From the NCBI RefSeq assembly GCF_043641665.1, contig NC_092188.1, forward strand, positions 22,185,704 through 22,249,703: a stretch of DNA of 64,000 nt, in the 5' to 3' direction. Source of the stretch: Enoplosus armatus (taxonomy: Eukaryota > Chordata > Actinopteri > Centrarchiformes > Enoplosidae). Shown piece by piece: positions 1 to 11,504 of the stretch. A program made the translations under genes and the position numbers. A model generated the notes under the pieces. That model saw nothing but the letters and a program-made list of their open reading frames with translations. It was not told where the DNA came from and searched no databases. Position 1 is the stretch's first letter. The number at the start of each line of letters is the position of its first letter.

Positions 1-2100
1 ACGAAACATCTGTAGCACTGAGGTCGTCAAGCTGATGAGAGAACAAATATTCAAAAGGCTGATGCAGAGGAATTTTGTTAAGTTGAGTTTCTTTGTTTTT
101 TACAAATATGAAGGGTTCACTGAAGGCATGTCACTGCCAAAACCAAGAAGAAAAGATGTTTCCTAATACACATTAGTCTGGGTATGGCTTACGTGACTTG
201 CTAAAGCACACTTTGCTAATACAGTAGTTTATCTGCGTCAATAAACAATAATCTGATATAATTACATCCAGTCTTTCTGTAGGCTTCATCTGGAAAAGCT
301 GCAATGGCAGCTATTACCATATTTAGTGGTACTAAGTTAATACAATATTTTGTCTTTTTTTAAAACTCTCAGTAATTTCTCTAGTAAATAAATAATTCTT
401 ATGGAAATCACTGCTACTTAGATTCTTTCTGTCAGTCAGCCAGCTGCTGGCTGCAGTAGAGGAATGTTCCTGCTATCTAAATAGTAGGTTTAAAGTCATT
501 ATTCCTGATAACTCTCAGCTCCCTTCAACAGCCATCACAGCTCTAGTGTTGACTTTCCTCAGAAATGTTCATGACCCTCAATGAAGCAATTGTTTGGACA
601 TCCATCCATCCTTCTATCCATACTTGAAAGTCTAAGAGTCAAAGGTTTTAGTGTTAATTCATTAGCGGTTTTGAAACCAGCCAATGGCTTTGATCCAAAA
701 GCATGCCAGAGCCATTAGAGGTCCCCTAATAAATATTACTCATTAACCTGCCTCTTTGATAAGGCTCTATTGAAATCTCTGTTTAGAGAACAAGTGGGTA
801 AGTCTGGGGTGTGGGTGTTAAATGTGTGTGTGAGAGGGGCCTCTCTCATTCTCTCTGTCATGCTTGCTCACTCATTCTCTCTGTTTGCAAGTGGTTTGAT
901 GTGCAGTAGAAGTATAACTTTCAAATATTGTCTAGAACAGGGTCAATAGCTCTTGACCTGCACACTAATAAAAGATGAAAAATTATCGTATAACAATACA
1001 CTGACAACCAGGTAGATCAAAAGTAATATAAAAATCCTCACTGCTTTGACATCGAGATTTTATTTGTTAATAATTATTGCAAATAAATAACTGTGCTTCA
1101 GTTGTTAGCATTGTCACCTGGGTTCAAACTTGTCCTGGCCAGCTGGGGTTTTTCCTTTGGGGAGTGTGTGTGTTATTCCTGTGTCGGTTGTGCTGTCCTC
1201 TGGATGCTCTGGTGTGCTCCCATAGTCCAAAGACACGCAGGTTTAGGTCGAATTGAAACTCTAAATTGCCCATTGGTCTGAATGTGAGTGTGTTTGTCTA
1301 TGTGTTGTAGACCTGTAATAAACCGGTGACCTGTCCAGGCCTCTTCCCTAATGTGTGCTTAGATAGGCGGCAGCACCCCTTCAGCCCTGACCAAGATAGG
1401 AAAATGACAGTTTCCATCTGAACTTTTTTCTAACACTAATTTTTAGTGTTACGTAGCCGACGGTTACAAAGTGCTTTAATGATCATTAGAGAATGTCGTT
1501 TTTTTCCATACGCGTACATATTGCTTTCAGGTGCTTCAAAGCTGCACCTTGCTATTTTAATAAATATTTCCAAATAACATTTCACAATGAAGCTATCGGC
1601 CATAATCTGAGTTAGACAGTTTTGATTTGTTAGGGAAAAGTCCAATCATTTTAGTAGATAAGATACGTATTTCCAGTGGCATATATCCAAGCACCAATTG
1701 AATGAGGAAACCTTCACCTCCTTTAATCAGTATTACTAATAAAGAACAGACTTGATATCACTTAATTACTTCCCTGTGCACTGTTAAGTACAACAAAGTG
1801 TAGAGTAGTTGTGTGACTCCTCATGCTCTAAAAACTTGATTGAAAAGTTGGTGGTTATAATTGGACCCCACATTAGAGACACTTTTAATTCTTTGTAAAT
1901 AGTCCAAATATTAGTGAAGTTGTTGGCTAGTAAAAAACATGATATCCAACTAAGCGGATCACCCCCTCAACTCTTCTTTATCTCTGATTTGACCCCCTCT
2001 GCCATATCCACCATGACCCCAGTCACTGCCACTCTTAAATGCTATCAGCTTGTTTGCTCCCTTACTGCCATGTTTACCTAACTCTGCTTTTGTTTGACAG
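1..2100 (+). other. vps13b: Intron (3' part), VPS13B
   Basis: This is AT-rich non-coding sequence ending in a pyrimidine-rich tract and the acceptor tttgacag at 2100. It contains a degraded interspersed repeat at about 1095-1405. Nothing else recognisable was found. The short open frames here (for example 1093-1281 and 1436-1645) lack splice borders or recognisable protein content. Confidence 0.75.
1095..1405 (+). repeat. Degraded teleost interspersed repeat (SINE-like)
   Basis: The order of short motifs matches a very common teleost dispersed repeat as I remember it: a gttagcattgtcacctgggt-type start, then tagtccaaagacacgcaggt (about 1223-1242), then ctaaattgcccattggtctg (1261-1280) followed by a tgtgagtgtg stretch, then gacctgtccagg, and a final taggcggcagcaccccttca. 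The early part carries a sequence resembling a pol III B box (gggttcaaac), which would fit a tRNA-derived SINE. The family name is uncertain. The copy is strongly diverged and has no intact open frame. Confidence 0.7.
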
Positions 2101-2188
2101 GAGACCTACACGGAGATAGCGGGCATGCAGCGCTTTGGTGCTTTCTACATGGATTATCTCTACACAATGGAGAACAGCAGCGGCAAAG
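2101..2188 (+). CDS. vps13b: VPS13B internal exon A (88 nt)
   Basis: The exon starts after the acceptor tttgacag and ends before the donor gtattg. It enters at phase 0 and leaves one base over, which pairs with the next exon to make a Gly codon. The 29 codons begin ETYTEIAG and include GMQRFGAFYMDYLYTMEN, a conserved-looking aromatic segment that I match to VPS13B. The length is not a multiple of three, so skipping it would shift the frame. A pure CT/CCTCT tract starts about 135 bases downstream of its donor. The open frames around it at 2094-2453, 2135-2431 and 2224-2409 are in other frames and are not the coding frame. Identity rests on this exon together with those downstream, since it is short. 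Confidence 0.87.
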
Positions 2189-2323
2189 GTATTGTCTGAT
2201 TCATTCCTCCTCACAGAGCTTGTTTGCTCACCTCGCCACCTCTTCTCTCTTTTGCTTTATATCTGTCATGTTCCCCTTTTCCCTGCCTTGCTCTCTCTTC
2301 CTTCTTATCTATCTTGTGCTGTG

Positions 2324-2356
<33 letters not shown>

Positions 2357-4416
2357 CCTCTCCTCTCCTCTCCTCTCCTCTCTGTCAAACAAGCCCCCTG
2401 GAGACTTGAAGAAAGAGCTTGTCTTGTTTGAGTCACAGGCACCTGGTCCTTGACCCTTCCTGTCCTCGCGCTCACCCCAAACTTACCTGGAGGGCAACTG
2501 TCAGAAGTGTTTAGTCTGCGCTGACACGTATTTGAGTTTCTTTCTCCCTGCTGCTTGTTGAAACATTGTTTCCCCCCTGTCTCTTTACCTGTAAGCTCTT
2601 GAGAAAGTGAATAGGCTCCTCTTGCCTAATTAGGTGTCACTCTTCCTGGCAGAAGCCTTAAGACGGGCAGGATTTCTCATTCCTGAGCTGCAGCACTGAA
2701 GAATGTTTATTCAAGTCTGAAAGATCTGAAGTTCCCATTAAGAGATAAAGTGTTCTCCCTTCAATTTGAAATGTTATATTTGGCCCACAAATGTCTCTGT
2801 GCTTTAGTGTGTGATTGTTGAGCATTTTATTTCAATGCTGCTGAAAAGCTGCTCTCTGTGTAAGTATGACAATGACACCCGACTGACAGGTTCTAAGAAA
2901 AAAAAAACAACAATCTGATAAAGTGCAACCCCTTACTGTGCCTAATGGCAAAAGTATATAAGGATAGCCTTATGGCCTATGTGTCACTGAATTTTATGCA
3001 AATAGGGTGTTGGGTGATCATGCTTCATGGAGTGGAAATGACCAGTTACAGTGATGATTAACTTGCACAGTTGCCTTTTTAAATAACCCAAGAAACAAAG
3101 ATCTGTTTGAACCAATTCAATGACTTGAACAGATCATTTGATTTATAAGGAGCCTAATGTCACCCATGTTGTTTGACTTGCCCTCTTTTTCTCTTTCATT
3201 TTGCTTCTCTCTGCCTCTACCTCTTTCTGACTAGGCTATTGTTTCCTCCCGCTGTCAGCTACAGATAAAAATCTAAATTAAAAAAAACATTGATACTGTC
3301 ATCCTGAGCTGTCAAAGTCATTTCTGACAGCAGGATAAGTGTCATTCTCTTTTTCCTGCGGGACGGCTGCGGTTACCCTTGCCAATTGGAATGCTTCTCT
3401 TCTGTCAGTGTTTCTCTTCTTCTCGGACGCGGACCAGATCCAGTGTCAACCAAACAAATTAGTTTCCATTGCCATGGGACTAACATAAACTCTGAGTCAA
3501 CTGAAATACTAACCAACCCAGGTCACACTCGCCATTGACTTCACATTAGAGTAACGCCGCAGATTAAAAACTTTTTTTTAATCTTGGGAAATGGAGACAC
3601 TTTAAAATCGTCTAAATCCCAGCTAATTTCAGCCTCCTCATCATTCCACTGACCGTTCTAAATGCAGCCATATGGTTGATATTAGGCCTAATCCTTTGCA
3701 GCCAAATCTTGCTGAAGAAGGGAAGGGGAAGTGGCATTGCCCGTTGCCCTTTATAAATCTCCCGCATTCAGTGGGAGTTTCACCCCCATCCCCCGGCCTT
3801 TTCAGCTAGAAAAATAAAAAATAAAAAAGTTAGATTCATGGTGGTGACTCTCTGAGCTGTAAGAATGTTCGATGCAGTGGTGGAATGTAATGGGAATAAA
3901 GAAAGTTGTGACCCTTTGTCCTCTTCCTCCCTCACAGCCATTCATCCACCCCCTTCTTTTATTTTTAATTTCTCCCTTTTTATTGCCGGGGAGCTAAGTC
4001 TTTTAAGTGGACCTCTGGAACAGAGGCCTGCGATGAATGAAGGGACAGCTGTGTGAGAGAAGTGGACATTTGGAATATTCATCATTCCAGCGGTTCACGG
4101 TTATGTGAGCTGCTCCCTGCTGCTGCATTACACCACGGCCATCTTTATTGTATTTTCGTCCAACAGATGAGGAGATTCTATACTTGTAGTTAATTAAGAA
4201 ATGCAGTATGGGGAAATATTGTTGTTGCCCTAAATATTTATTCATGTTATAAGTTATTATAACATTCAGTACAGTAAGTGACATGTTAAACTTACTCACA
4301 CTCAAATTTGACTTGGGTAAAATGTTCTGGCTGACTGACAGAGGAATCCTCAGGTTTGTAATAGCACATCGTATATATATTTTAACTATGTTGTGTATGT
4401 GTGTTTCTCTTCGTAG
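2189..4416 (+). other. vps13b: Intron A-B, VPS13B (2.2 kb)
   Basis: The intron runs from gtattg to cttcgtag. It holds the CT/CCTCT tract at about 2323-2385. The rest is unremarkable AT-rich sequence; I see no gene, RNA or recognisable transposon in it. Confidence 0.85.
2323..2385 (+). repeat. Compound (CT)n-(CCTCT)n pyrimidine tract
   Basis: About 28 bases of CT dinucleotides run straight into about six units of CCTCT. The RNA strand would be a pure pyrimidine run of the kind bound by PTB-family splicing regulators. It lies about 135 bases after a donor site. Any effect on splicing is inference. Confidence 0.95.
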
Positions 4417-4602
4417 GCCCTCAGGACTTCTCGGTGGTTAGCACGGAGGAGGTAGTACCCACTGTTCAAGAGACATCCATCAAGAGGCTGGTGGTGGGAC
4501 CTCTGGACGTCAGACTGCACAGCAGCGCTGTCCACCGCATCCTCAAGATGGTCACCTGTGCCATGGACCACGAGTACGAACCCTACTGCAAACCACAGCA
4601 AG
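4417..4602 (+). CDS. vps13b: VPS13B internal exon B (186 nt)
   Basis: The acceptor is tcttcgtag and the donor is gtaagg, close to consensus. Phase is 1 on entry and 1 on exit, so the exon could be skipped without a frameshift. It opens GPQDFSVVSTEEVV, then carries RLVVGPLDVRLHSSAVHRI and a stretch ending HEYEPYCKPQQ. The 'GPLDVRL..SAVHRILKM' core is one of the strongest matches to VPS13B in the window as I remember the family. In family terms this is part of the lipid-groove rod rather than a catalytic domain, and no active-site motif is expected. The open frame continues past the donor into the intron to 4760, but that tail looks non-coding. Confidence 0.93.
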
Positions 4603-7154
4603 GTAAGGCATCTCATGCCATCTGTGTCACTGGGCTGACTTTAACAGCTAATAGTCAGCTAACAACTGATAGTTCACTGCACTGCCTATATTCACCTAAC
4701 TTTACACTCATTTCAACACACTTCTCTCTTCTACTCTATTCTGTCCTACTCTGCCAGTGATCAAAAACTGCACCAGTTTACTTTTTACAGTATCCTATCC
4801 TCATCACATTGTTATTTCCTTGCACAACCCATCTTTCAACACACAGCTGTACATGAAAGAAGTGACCTTTTGGACCACATGAGGGAGGATAAGCCAAACA
4901 CCTTTGTTAGTGATCGTCCCTGCACAGCTATTGATGAGCTCATCCCTGGGATGTTGTGAAAGAACATGGAATGTGTGTCTGTGTGTAATATCTGTAGCAA
5001 TAACTCTCATTTTTGCGAAACGATAACATCCGTAGGTTTCGGTTGTTTCAGCATCTGCGATAGATAATAGATGATGGGGTAATTACTATAGAGCGTTTGA
5101 CTAAAGCCGGGTAGGTCAGTGTGTTCCTTCCTGTTTCTATATGTGTCTGTGGGGGTCAGGGTCAGTATAGTTATACCTCCAGGGGGTATTGAGAAATTGA
5201 GAGTAGATAAAAGAGGAAACATTTTTCACCAAGGTAGCTATTACAGATGGAGTGATAAAATAACACATGCCTTACGTATTTTCCTAAATCAAGTTCTCCT
5301 CTCTACCCTCCTCTCCTCTCCTCTCCTTTAAGATAATTTAGGTACATTATTATGGAATTTAGCTCTCCAGATGTTTACTGTTGAAACAGATACACAAACT
5401 TGATACAAAAGCAATTTTATTTATTTATAAAGTATTTGTCTTTAAGTTTGGCTAAATGGTATGTAGTTACACAAAAATGAAAACTGTCTTTTATTGTTAT
5501 ACTATGCCTTTACTTCTGAATCAGAAACATGTGAGTTAGATAGATGTGATAATTCTAAGAAATTGTAAACAAATACATGTTCTTGATTTGAAAACAATAT
5601 GTTTAATAGAAATTGTGGTAGCTTCCTTGGCAAAGTGTGCATCAACTGAGTTTAACTCTACAGTGTAAAGGACCAATGGTCTTAGTTCTGACTATCTTTG
5701 GGATGGTCCAGGTTTTGTCTGGTCTGCAAATGATTTCGATGACAGCTGCTCTATACTCCAGCCTTGGCTTCATGGGGTCAGTGTTTGTGTGCTTGCCAGC
5801 AGGAGAGAAGTAGAGGTCAGGAGGTCAAAGACATGACTATCTTTCTACTCATCCTGTCCTCTTCCTTTCCGCTCCTACTCATACACTCCTTGCCAAGAGC
5901 CCAGGAAGAATCACTTTCCTCCCCAAAACTAGCTGAAAATGGAAGCCAAATTGGCTGGTGTCTGTGTATTTTATAAGATCTCGTCCTATTTAGAGATTCC
6001 AACTTGCAAATTACTTACAGGTTGTTCATTTGTGTGCGTTTTTATATATACTGCCTAAGAACAATGGAAGGAACAAAGACTTTTAGAGTTGGATCTGTTA
6101 AGTGGAACAGGAAAATACAGGGCGTGACACTAATAGTTTGTGTGTGCCAGCGTGTGTACGTTGGCATGGACACTTGTTCTTTCTTTATCATATTTTCGCC
6201 TTTTCTGTGTTTTAAATAGAAAGTGATTTAGTGTTCCTTATCGTGCCTCTGTGCACCATATGAGCTGCATGTTTTTTGTAATTTAAATGTTGACTGAGGC
6301 TTTTGACTTGAGCCCTGGCACATGATTAGATTGGATGTGGCAGTGCCAGATGAACTTGATGCGGACTACGGCGGTAGGCCAAAGAGCAAAACAGCTCTGG
6401 GATCAGGTTTGGAGCCCACCTTGGAGCTGGGAATGTAGCCCAACAGAACCTTTACTGAACTGAAACAAGCCCATGTCCTGGGACCAGAGCCAAGGCCGTT
6501 CAGTAACAAAGGGCTCAGGTTTTGGTCTACCTCAGGTCCTGGACACGGTTTAGTGGTTCAGTGCTCTGGTCACTCCTTACTTTGGTGAGTGCTGACCTTG
6601 CTAGCCTCTACTCCGTGTTGACTTGGTTCACTTCATTTTCTGCCTTTCCGGATGTTTCTGGTTATTGATTGAATGAGCGGTTTTATGAGATAGTTCACAA
6701 ACAAAGCTACTGGGAAACAGCCACTGTAATGAATATCACTTGGACATGCCAGTACTTTTATAGTGATGTTTATTTTATTTAGTGTATGAGGTGGTGGTTT
6801 TTGTTGGAAAAGACTTTTTTATTGTTTTAATGCTGCAGGCCTAGAGGAGAGTCGCCCACTCAGAGAAATTAGTGTGCTTTACAGCTAACCTCTTTCTCTG
6901 TAAAACAATCTTTAGTCCTCAAATCCAAATGTCTTTTGCCTTTCCCACTCCATCACTTTATTTCAAATAGTGCACCGCTGCTTACATACTTGTGGTTAGA
7001 TTCACTTGTGTAAAACAAAGCAAAATCAGTTGTTTTTGTTATAATATGTTTAATCTTACATTTCACCCTCTCCCTTTACTGCGCCTCTGCAATATGTTCT
7101 GGCATTTGTTCCAAAGCTAACATGTTTCTTTCTGTTGTGTCACTGTCTCTGTAG
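4603..7154 (+). other. vps13b: Intron B-C, VPS13B (2.6 kb)
   Basis: The intron runs from gtaagg to the acceptor ctctgtag. It contains a short CCTCT-type run at about 5306-5330. No gene or recognisable repeat family was seen; open frames such as 5764-5976 and 6004-6219 have no exon borders or familiar peptides. Confidence 0.8.
5306..5330 (+). repeat. Short CCTCT-type tandem run
   Basis: About four units of ctcct/cctct lie in the B-C intron. They use the same unit as the longer tract at 2351-2385. Confidence 0.75.
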
Positions 7155-7324
7155 AAGTGGTTGAGGAGAGCCATGGTCCGGCTACTCCAGAAGACATATC
7201 AAGCTTAGAGGAATTCATCCCAACCAGACTCACGTGTCTCACTCTGCTCCAAGTCTCAGTCACCGTCTCCATGGCGGAGTTCAACCTCCTTCACACTCTA
7301 ATGCCTGTCATCATGGGATGCAAG
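7155..7324 (+). CDS. vps13b: VPS13B internal exon C (170 nt)
   Basis: The acceptor is tctgtag. The first two bases complete a Glu codon with the previous exon, and the exon ends on a codon boundary (phase 0) after Lys. The peptide includes LEEFIPTRLTCLTLLQVSV and MAEFNLLHTLMPVIMG, both VPS13B-like, with alternating hydrophobic residues as expected of beta-strands in the groove. The donor that follows is gtctac, which is far from the gtaagt consensus; no better GT lies nearby, and the phase match with the next exon supports it. Length is not a multiple of three, so skipping would shift the frame. Confidence 0.9.
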
Positions 7325-8140
7325 GTCTACAAACATCCTTCTGTCTTTGTCCTTGTCTTCCTTGAGAACCTGTTTTTGAAGGGTCATTGATATGGCATGG
7401 GTGATCACATTAAGTAAAATTAAGGTGTGAAAGTCTAGTAGACAAAGCTGAATGGAGAAAGAATGATGCGCACACTAGATGATAAGACCCTTCTGTCCAC
7501 TTTTCTAAAAGTCTGTAAATGCAATGCATACCCACTGTACAGCAAACAAGTGTTCAAGGGTTGGTTTAATGCAGGGTGAACAGGCTGTGGCTGCATGTCA
7601 CTGCAACTACTGACATGGAAGCTTCTATACACTATCTATCTACACAACCTGGGCAGGCAGCAAGTGGATAGCTAGCTTGGATTTTGACAAACATTGATTG
7701 CTATGGTGCTTATGGAGGAGAACGAATTCTATAAGGTTCTCACTGCACCTTCAAACAGGTAAATATCTTAAAAAGGTTTAAATGTCTTATAAGTCTCATA
7801 AATATCTCAAAAAGGAGAAATAGAATCTGCATTCTTGTAGAGGGGGAAAATCACATTTCATTGTATTCTATCTTTTTGACTACACAGTACGTCCATAGCA
7901 AAAGGAAACAACTCAAACATCTAATCAAATCATTACACACATCATTATAAAAATCACACCGAATTTATGTCACAAATTTAGATTTATTTCAAATTTAAGA
8001 ACTCAGAGAGAGTCGGGCTAGAGATGTACGAGGGAGACTGATGTGGACATTTTGAATTTAGACTGTAACAAGAGCAATATGCGTGACATGCCTTCTCACT
8101 TTGTAATCCCTTTCCCCCTTTTATATCTTCAATCTCCCAG
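7325..8140 (+). other. vps13b: Intron C-D, VPS13B (0.8 kb)
   Basis: This is the shortest intron in the window, running from the unusual donor gtctac to the acceptor aatctcccag. I see nothing else in it. Confidence 0.85.
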
Positions 8141-8335
8141 ACTGCACCCGGACCGGTCAACATGCCAGTGTTTCAGCCGGTGCGCCCTCTCCCTTCTGTG
8201 CAGTTCCAGGTGGAAAGGGTGAATGTTGAACACTCGGTGCCGATGTATGCTCCAGAGCTGGTCAGCACTGTCAGCAGTCTCAGCCAGCCTTCCGATAACC
8301 TGCTACACCACTGCTATGCACACCTCTACCTCAAG
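8141..8335 (+). CDS. vps13b: VPS13B internal exon D (195 nt)
   Basis: The acceptor is ctcccag and the donor gtgagc. The exon is 65 whole codons, phase 0 to 0, so it could be skipped in frame. The peptide starts TAPGPVNMPVFQPV, a proline-rich and possibly flexible stretch, then has RVNVEHSVPMYAPELV and ends LLHHCYAHLYLK. The proline-rich start suggests a loop between structured parts of the rod. The open frame extends past the donor to 8386 by chance. Assignment depends on phase agreement on both sides as well as on the peptide. Confidence 0.9.
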
Positions 8336-8597
8336 GTGAGCACGACAGTCTCAAAGCCACTCAAATCCCAGCTGTGCTTTCTGTAGATAGCTGGAGACAG
8401 ACATAAAATCAAAAGAGAGAGTTGTTTCTGTGTTTCAGCTGTATCTTACATCTGCACCTGACCAAAAAGGTTCTTTCAGATCTGCTGAACTACTAAATGC
8501 CAATTGCCACCAAAATAAACCAATCAGAAGATAAGGCAATCTAGACTGCAGTTTAAACCTGCACATCAGTTAAGAAACTATACCAGGTATTTGATAA

Positions 8598-8902
8598 TGT
8601 ACAGTGCAAAACCTATGGTAGAGTGGATGCAAAACCATACGCTACTCAGATGGAAAACTAACTTTACTCCAATACCCCTTTTTCCCTCTCCTATGCAAAA
8701 AAAAAAAGTATTTTTTTTTTTGCGCTTTGAGCACCTCAAGCCGGGTGCCATCTAGTTCCATTATATTTGAGAGAAGGCAGACATATCTATGGCCGAGCTC
8801 TTCACAACTCGGCAGCTCACACCAAAACAATCTAGATGGATAAACAGCACTACAGGTAAAAGTAAAAATGTTTATTTTCGATGAACTGAACTATCCCCTT
8901 AA
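8598..8902 (+). repeat. Teleost dispersed repeat relic (MITE-like)
   Basis: The stretch reads through features I recall from a frequent short teleost repeat: a start near cagtgcaaaacctatggtag, then aactaactttactccaatac, then aagccgggtgccatctagtt, gagagaaggcagacat, ggcagctcacaccaaaacaa, agcactacaggtaa and a final gaactatccccttaa. An A/T homopolymer pair (about 8697-8720) interrupts it. No coding capacity is visible. The element class is inferred; family and exact ends were not verified. Confidence 0.65.
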
Positions 8903-10610
8903 CTCCACTTCAAATAACCCTAATGACCCTTTTAATGACCCTGATGACCCCTTTTCGACTGGTCATAAAAATCTCCGCGCAGGGCTTCCTGATGAGCACC
9001 AGTCCAACTCTGGTCAACTTCATGGTTTTCACCCACCAAATTGATTGGGATGCTACAGGCTTTGCATTGTGCAGCTGTGACATTCCCATGTGCCTGTGCT
9101 GATTGTATACTTTTGAATGGCAGTTTCAAGCTCAAAAGATAAAGTTCATTGGTAATTATAGTTACAGTTGCCAACAACATCAAATTAGGGCCTAAGACAA
9201 AATCTTTTGGTTCCTCAGAGAACAAGTTTAAAATTACTCGGCCAGACTCTTGGTCATCCATACTTTCATCAGATTGCCTCTGATAAGGCCAATTTTATAG
9301 GCACTTATTTAGTATGTAGTTTGTGCTGTTAGAAAATCATGGCCGATCTTAAGGGGAATGTGGGAACAATCATGAGACAGCTCAGGAAATTCTGAACAAT
9401 CAGCTGTGACAATAGCTATTTATACTACTCATACCATTTATTTAACATTTAAACCTTGAAAAGCTCTACCATAATGTATATACTGTATCTCCACCCATAG
9501 TGTATGTGTTCATAGCAAGGCATTTATAAATGATCATTTATTTTCCTCTGAATGTGTCTTAGCATTTTGTATACGTAGCTGTCACATGGATTGTTTGCCT
9601 GCACACCACTTGATCAGTTATTCATTTAAATACAGGTGAAAGTAAAGCCAATATCTGATGGCTACACTTTCTACAGTAAAGTATATTTTCGTCTCCCTTT
9701 TCAAATTGACCAATAAATAAACTAGAAATAGGTTTTAACCTCTATATTTATAGTTTACTGGAAGGCTGGGATGTCCCATGAAGTACATATAGAACTATGT
9801 GGGCTTTACCAACTTCAGCTAATCCACCTTTTAGGAAGCCTGGATAACAGATCTAAGTAAGTAATCTGGGGTGGCCCAGTCAGGCCTGGTATGGCCTGGT
9901 TTTTTTTGAGGCAGGATGTTTGCTGGACATCATGCTGGTAGTCCTTATCACAGGGTCACTGCAGGGTTAACAGTCAGCTGGTCAGTGGCCAAGGATCATT
10001 CTGACCAATCAGCCAATCAGCATTTGTATCTGCCAAGGTACTAAATCTACCTCTGGATTTTGGCAGTGGGATCATGACAGGGTGGAGGTCATTCTGGCTG
10101 CAATTCACCCACTTCAGGAAGTGATTTGAAACGGGTATAAACTAAGGCTTATCTTAATCTGTGTTTTATTGACGCTGGCTGTCAAAGCTAAGGTGTCTGT
10201 CTTGAGGGTAGCGGTTAGCCATTGTCTCACTTCCATGGTTGTAGACAAGAACTCAAAGTGAGCCTGTTTGCTCAACAAGGCGGCAGCAGAATTAAATAGC
10301 CCGATCATAATTGAAAACTTGGGCTATTGAAATAACTAGTTGCTTCGGGCTGCTGAAAGGAGAGCAGAATGTGAAGTCTAGTCTCTCAGAGGAAGCTGCA
10401 GTGAATCAGTCTGTGGCTATATGGCCCCAAGCTTGCATTTCAAAGTGGGATTTTTATTATGTCTACATCTGTATCTGGCAATCACACAGTTCAACTTGAT
10501 ATACGGCTCTGGTGTGTAATATGATTGTAAAATGAATTATCATTTCAGTTTTGTCCAAAGTTTTGTCTGTCTGCTCCAGGCCATCTGCACAGGAAAGCAG
10601 TTTGGTAGGC

Positions 10611-10644
10611 CTTCACATCCTTCACATCCTTCACATCCTTCACA
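10611..10644 (+). repeat. Tandem repeat, 9-base unit
   Basis: The unit cttcacatc is repeated just under four times without error, ending in cttcaca. The lack of divergence suggests a recent or polymorphic array. Confidence 0.95.
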
Positions 10645-11379
10645 GGAATTGAATGAATCCTGCTCCGTGCATATACAGTAGCTGCATGTGGGACAGCTGG
10701 GCCCAGCCATCATCCACTACCTCCAATATTAAACAGGACTTTATCCACCATGTTCACTATATGTAAACATTAGGGGTTCAGTACATTATGAGTCTGGCAA
10801 TGTGGCTACCAGGAGCTTAGATAATGAGAATATGAATATGAGACACCTTGTCATTATAAGACACCACATTAATGAGCCTAAAAATCTATTCCGGGAAAAA
10901 TACAGGATCTGGACCTGACAAGTGTGTTGTGACTGTTCTAACTCTTACAGTAATGAACAGAACTAGTCAGCAGTGATTTTTGTTGCCGCCTTTTCTGTAA
11001 TATCTCATTGTTACTGTATATATGTACACTTATTTATAAGAAACGTATTAGTTATTCTGAAAACTTCAGTTCAGTCTGTGCATGTTTGTTGGAACTGCAC
11101 AAACTACCTGCAAACCTTTTAGCTACATATGCAATGTGTGTAATGACTGAGTAATGTGTGTCCTCCTCATTAAATCACAATGTAGTGGTTACGTCACCTC
11201 GAGATTATGAGATGACAGAACAACAACGCTGGCTGTTTATTTTTCAGAAGCTATGTGAATGAGAGCTGTCATGTTTTTTTCCCTGTGGATCCAGTAAATG
11301 CTCTACACATTGCTGAATGTCTGCCTTTTTTCCTCCCCTGTCTTCCCCTCTCACACTCTCTCTGTGTCTTTCTTTCCAG

Positions 11380-11504
11380 GTGTTTGGGTTCCAGGCAGGC
11401 TTGACATGCCAGGACAGTACAGGGGCTTTCCTTCCTCTCATCCCCATCATCCCTTCCTTCAGCACTGCACTCTATGGGAAGCTGATCCAGTTGTCTGCAT
11501 ACTG
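11380..11504 (+). CDS. vps13b: VPS13B internal exon E (125 nt)
   Basis: The acceptor follows a long pyrimidine tract (tctttccag) and the donor is gtgagt, close to consensus. The exon enters at phase 0 and leaves two bases (tg) that join the g of the next exon, 14.6 kb away, to make Trp. The peptide starts VFGFQAGLTC, includes PLIPIIPSFSTALYG and ends GKLIQLSAYW. The hydrophobic, strand-like pattern fits the groove-forming repeats of the family. Length is not a multiple of three. Confidence 0.9.

Larger units (their letters stand above)
8336..11379 (+). other. vps13b: Intron D-E, VPS13B (3.0 kb)
   Basis: The intron runs from gtgagc to the acceptor tctttccag. It contains a probable transposon relic at about 8598-8902, an unexplained minus-strand open frame of 109 codons at 8932-9261, and a 9-base tandem repeat at 10611-10644. 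The remainder shows nothing recognisable. Confidence 0.8.

Noticed and set aside
2094..2453. 119-codon open frame overlapping exon A
   Set aside because: It reads exon A in a different frame and then the CT tract; the correct frame is ETYTEIAG with its phase match to exon B.
4386..4616. 76-codon minus-strand open frame opposite exon B
   Set aside because: It is the antisense shadow of a real exon.
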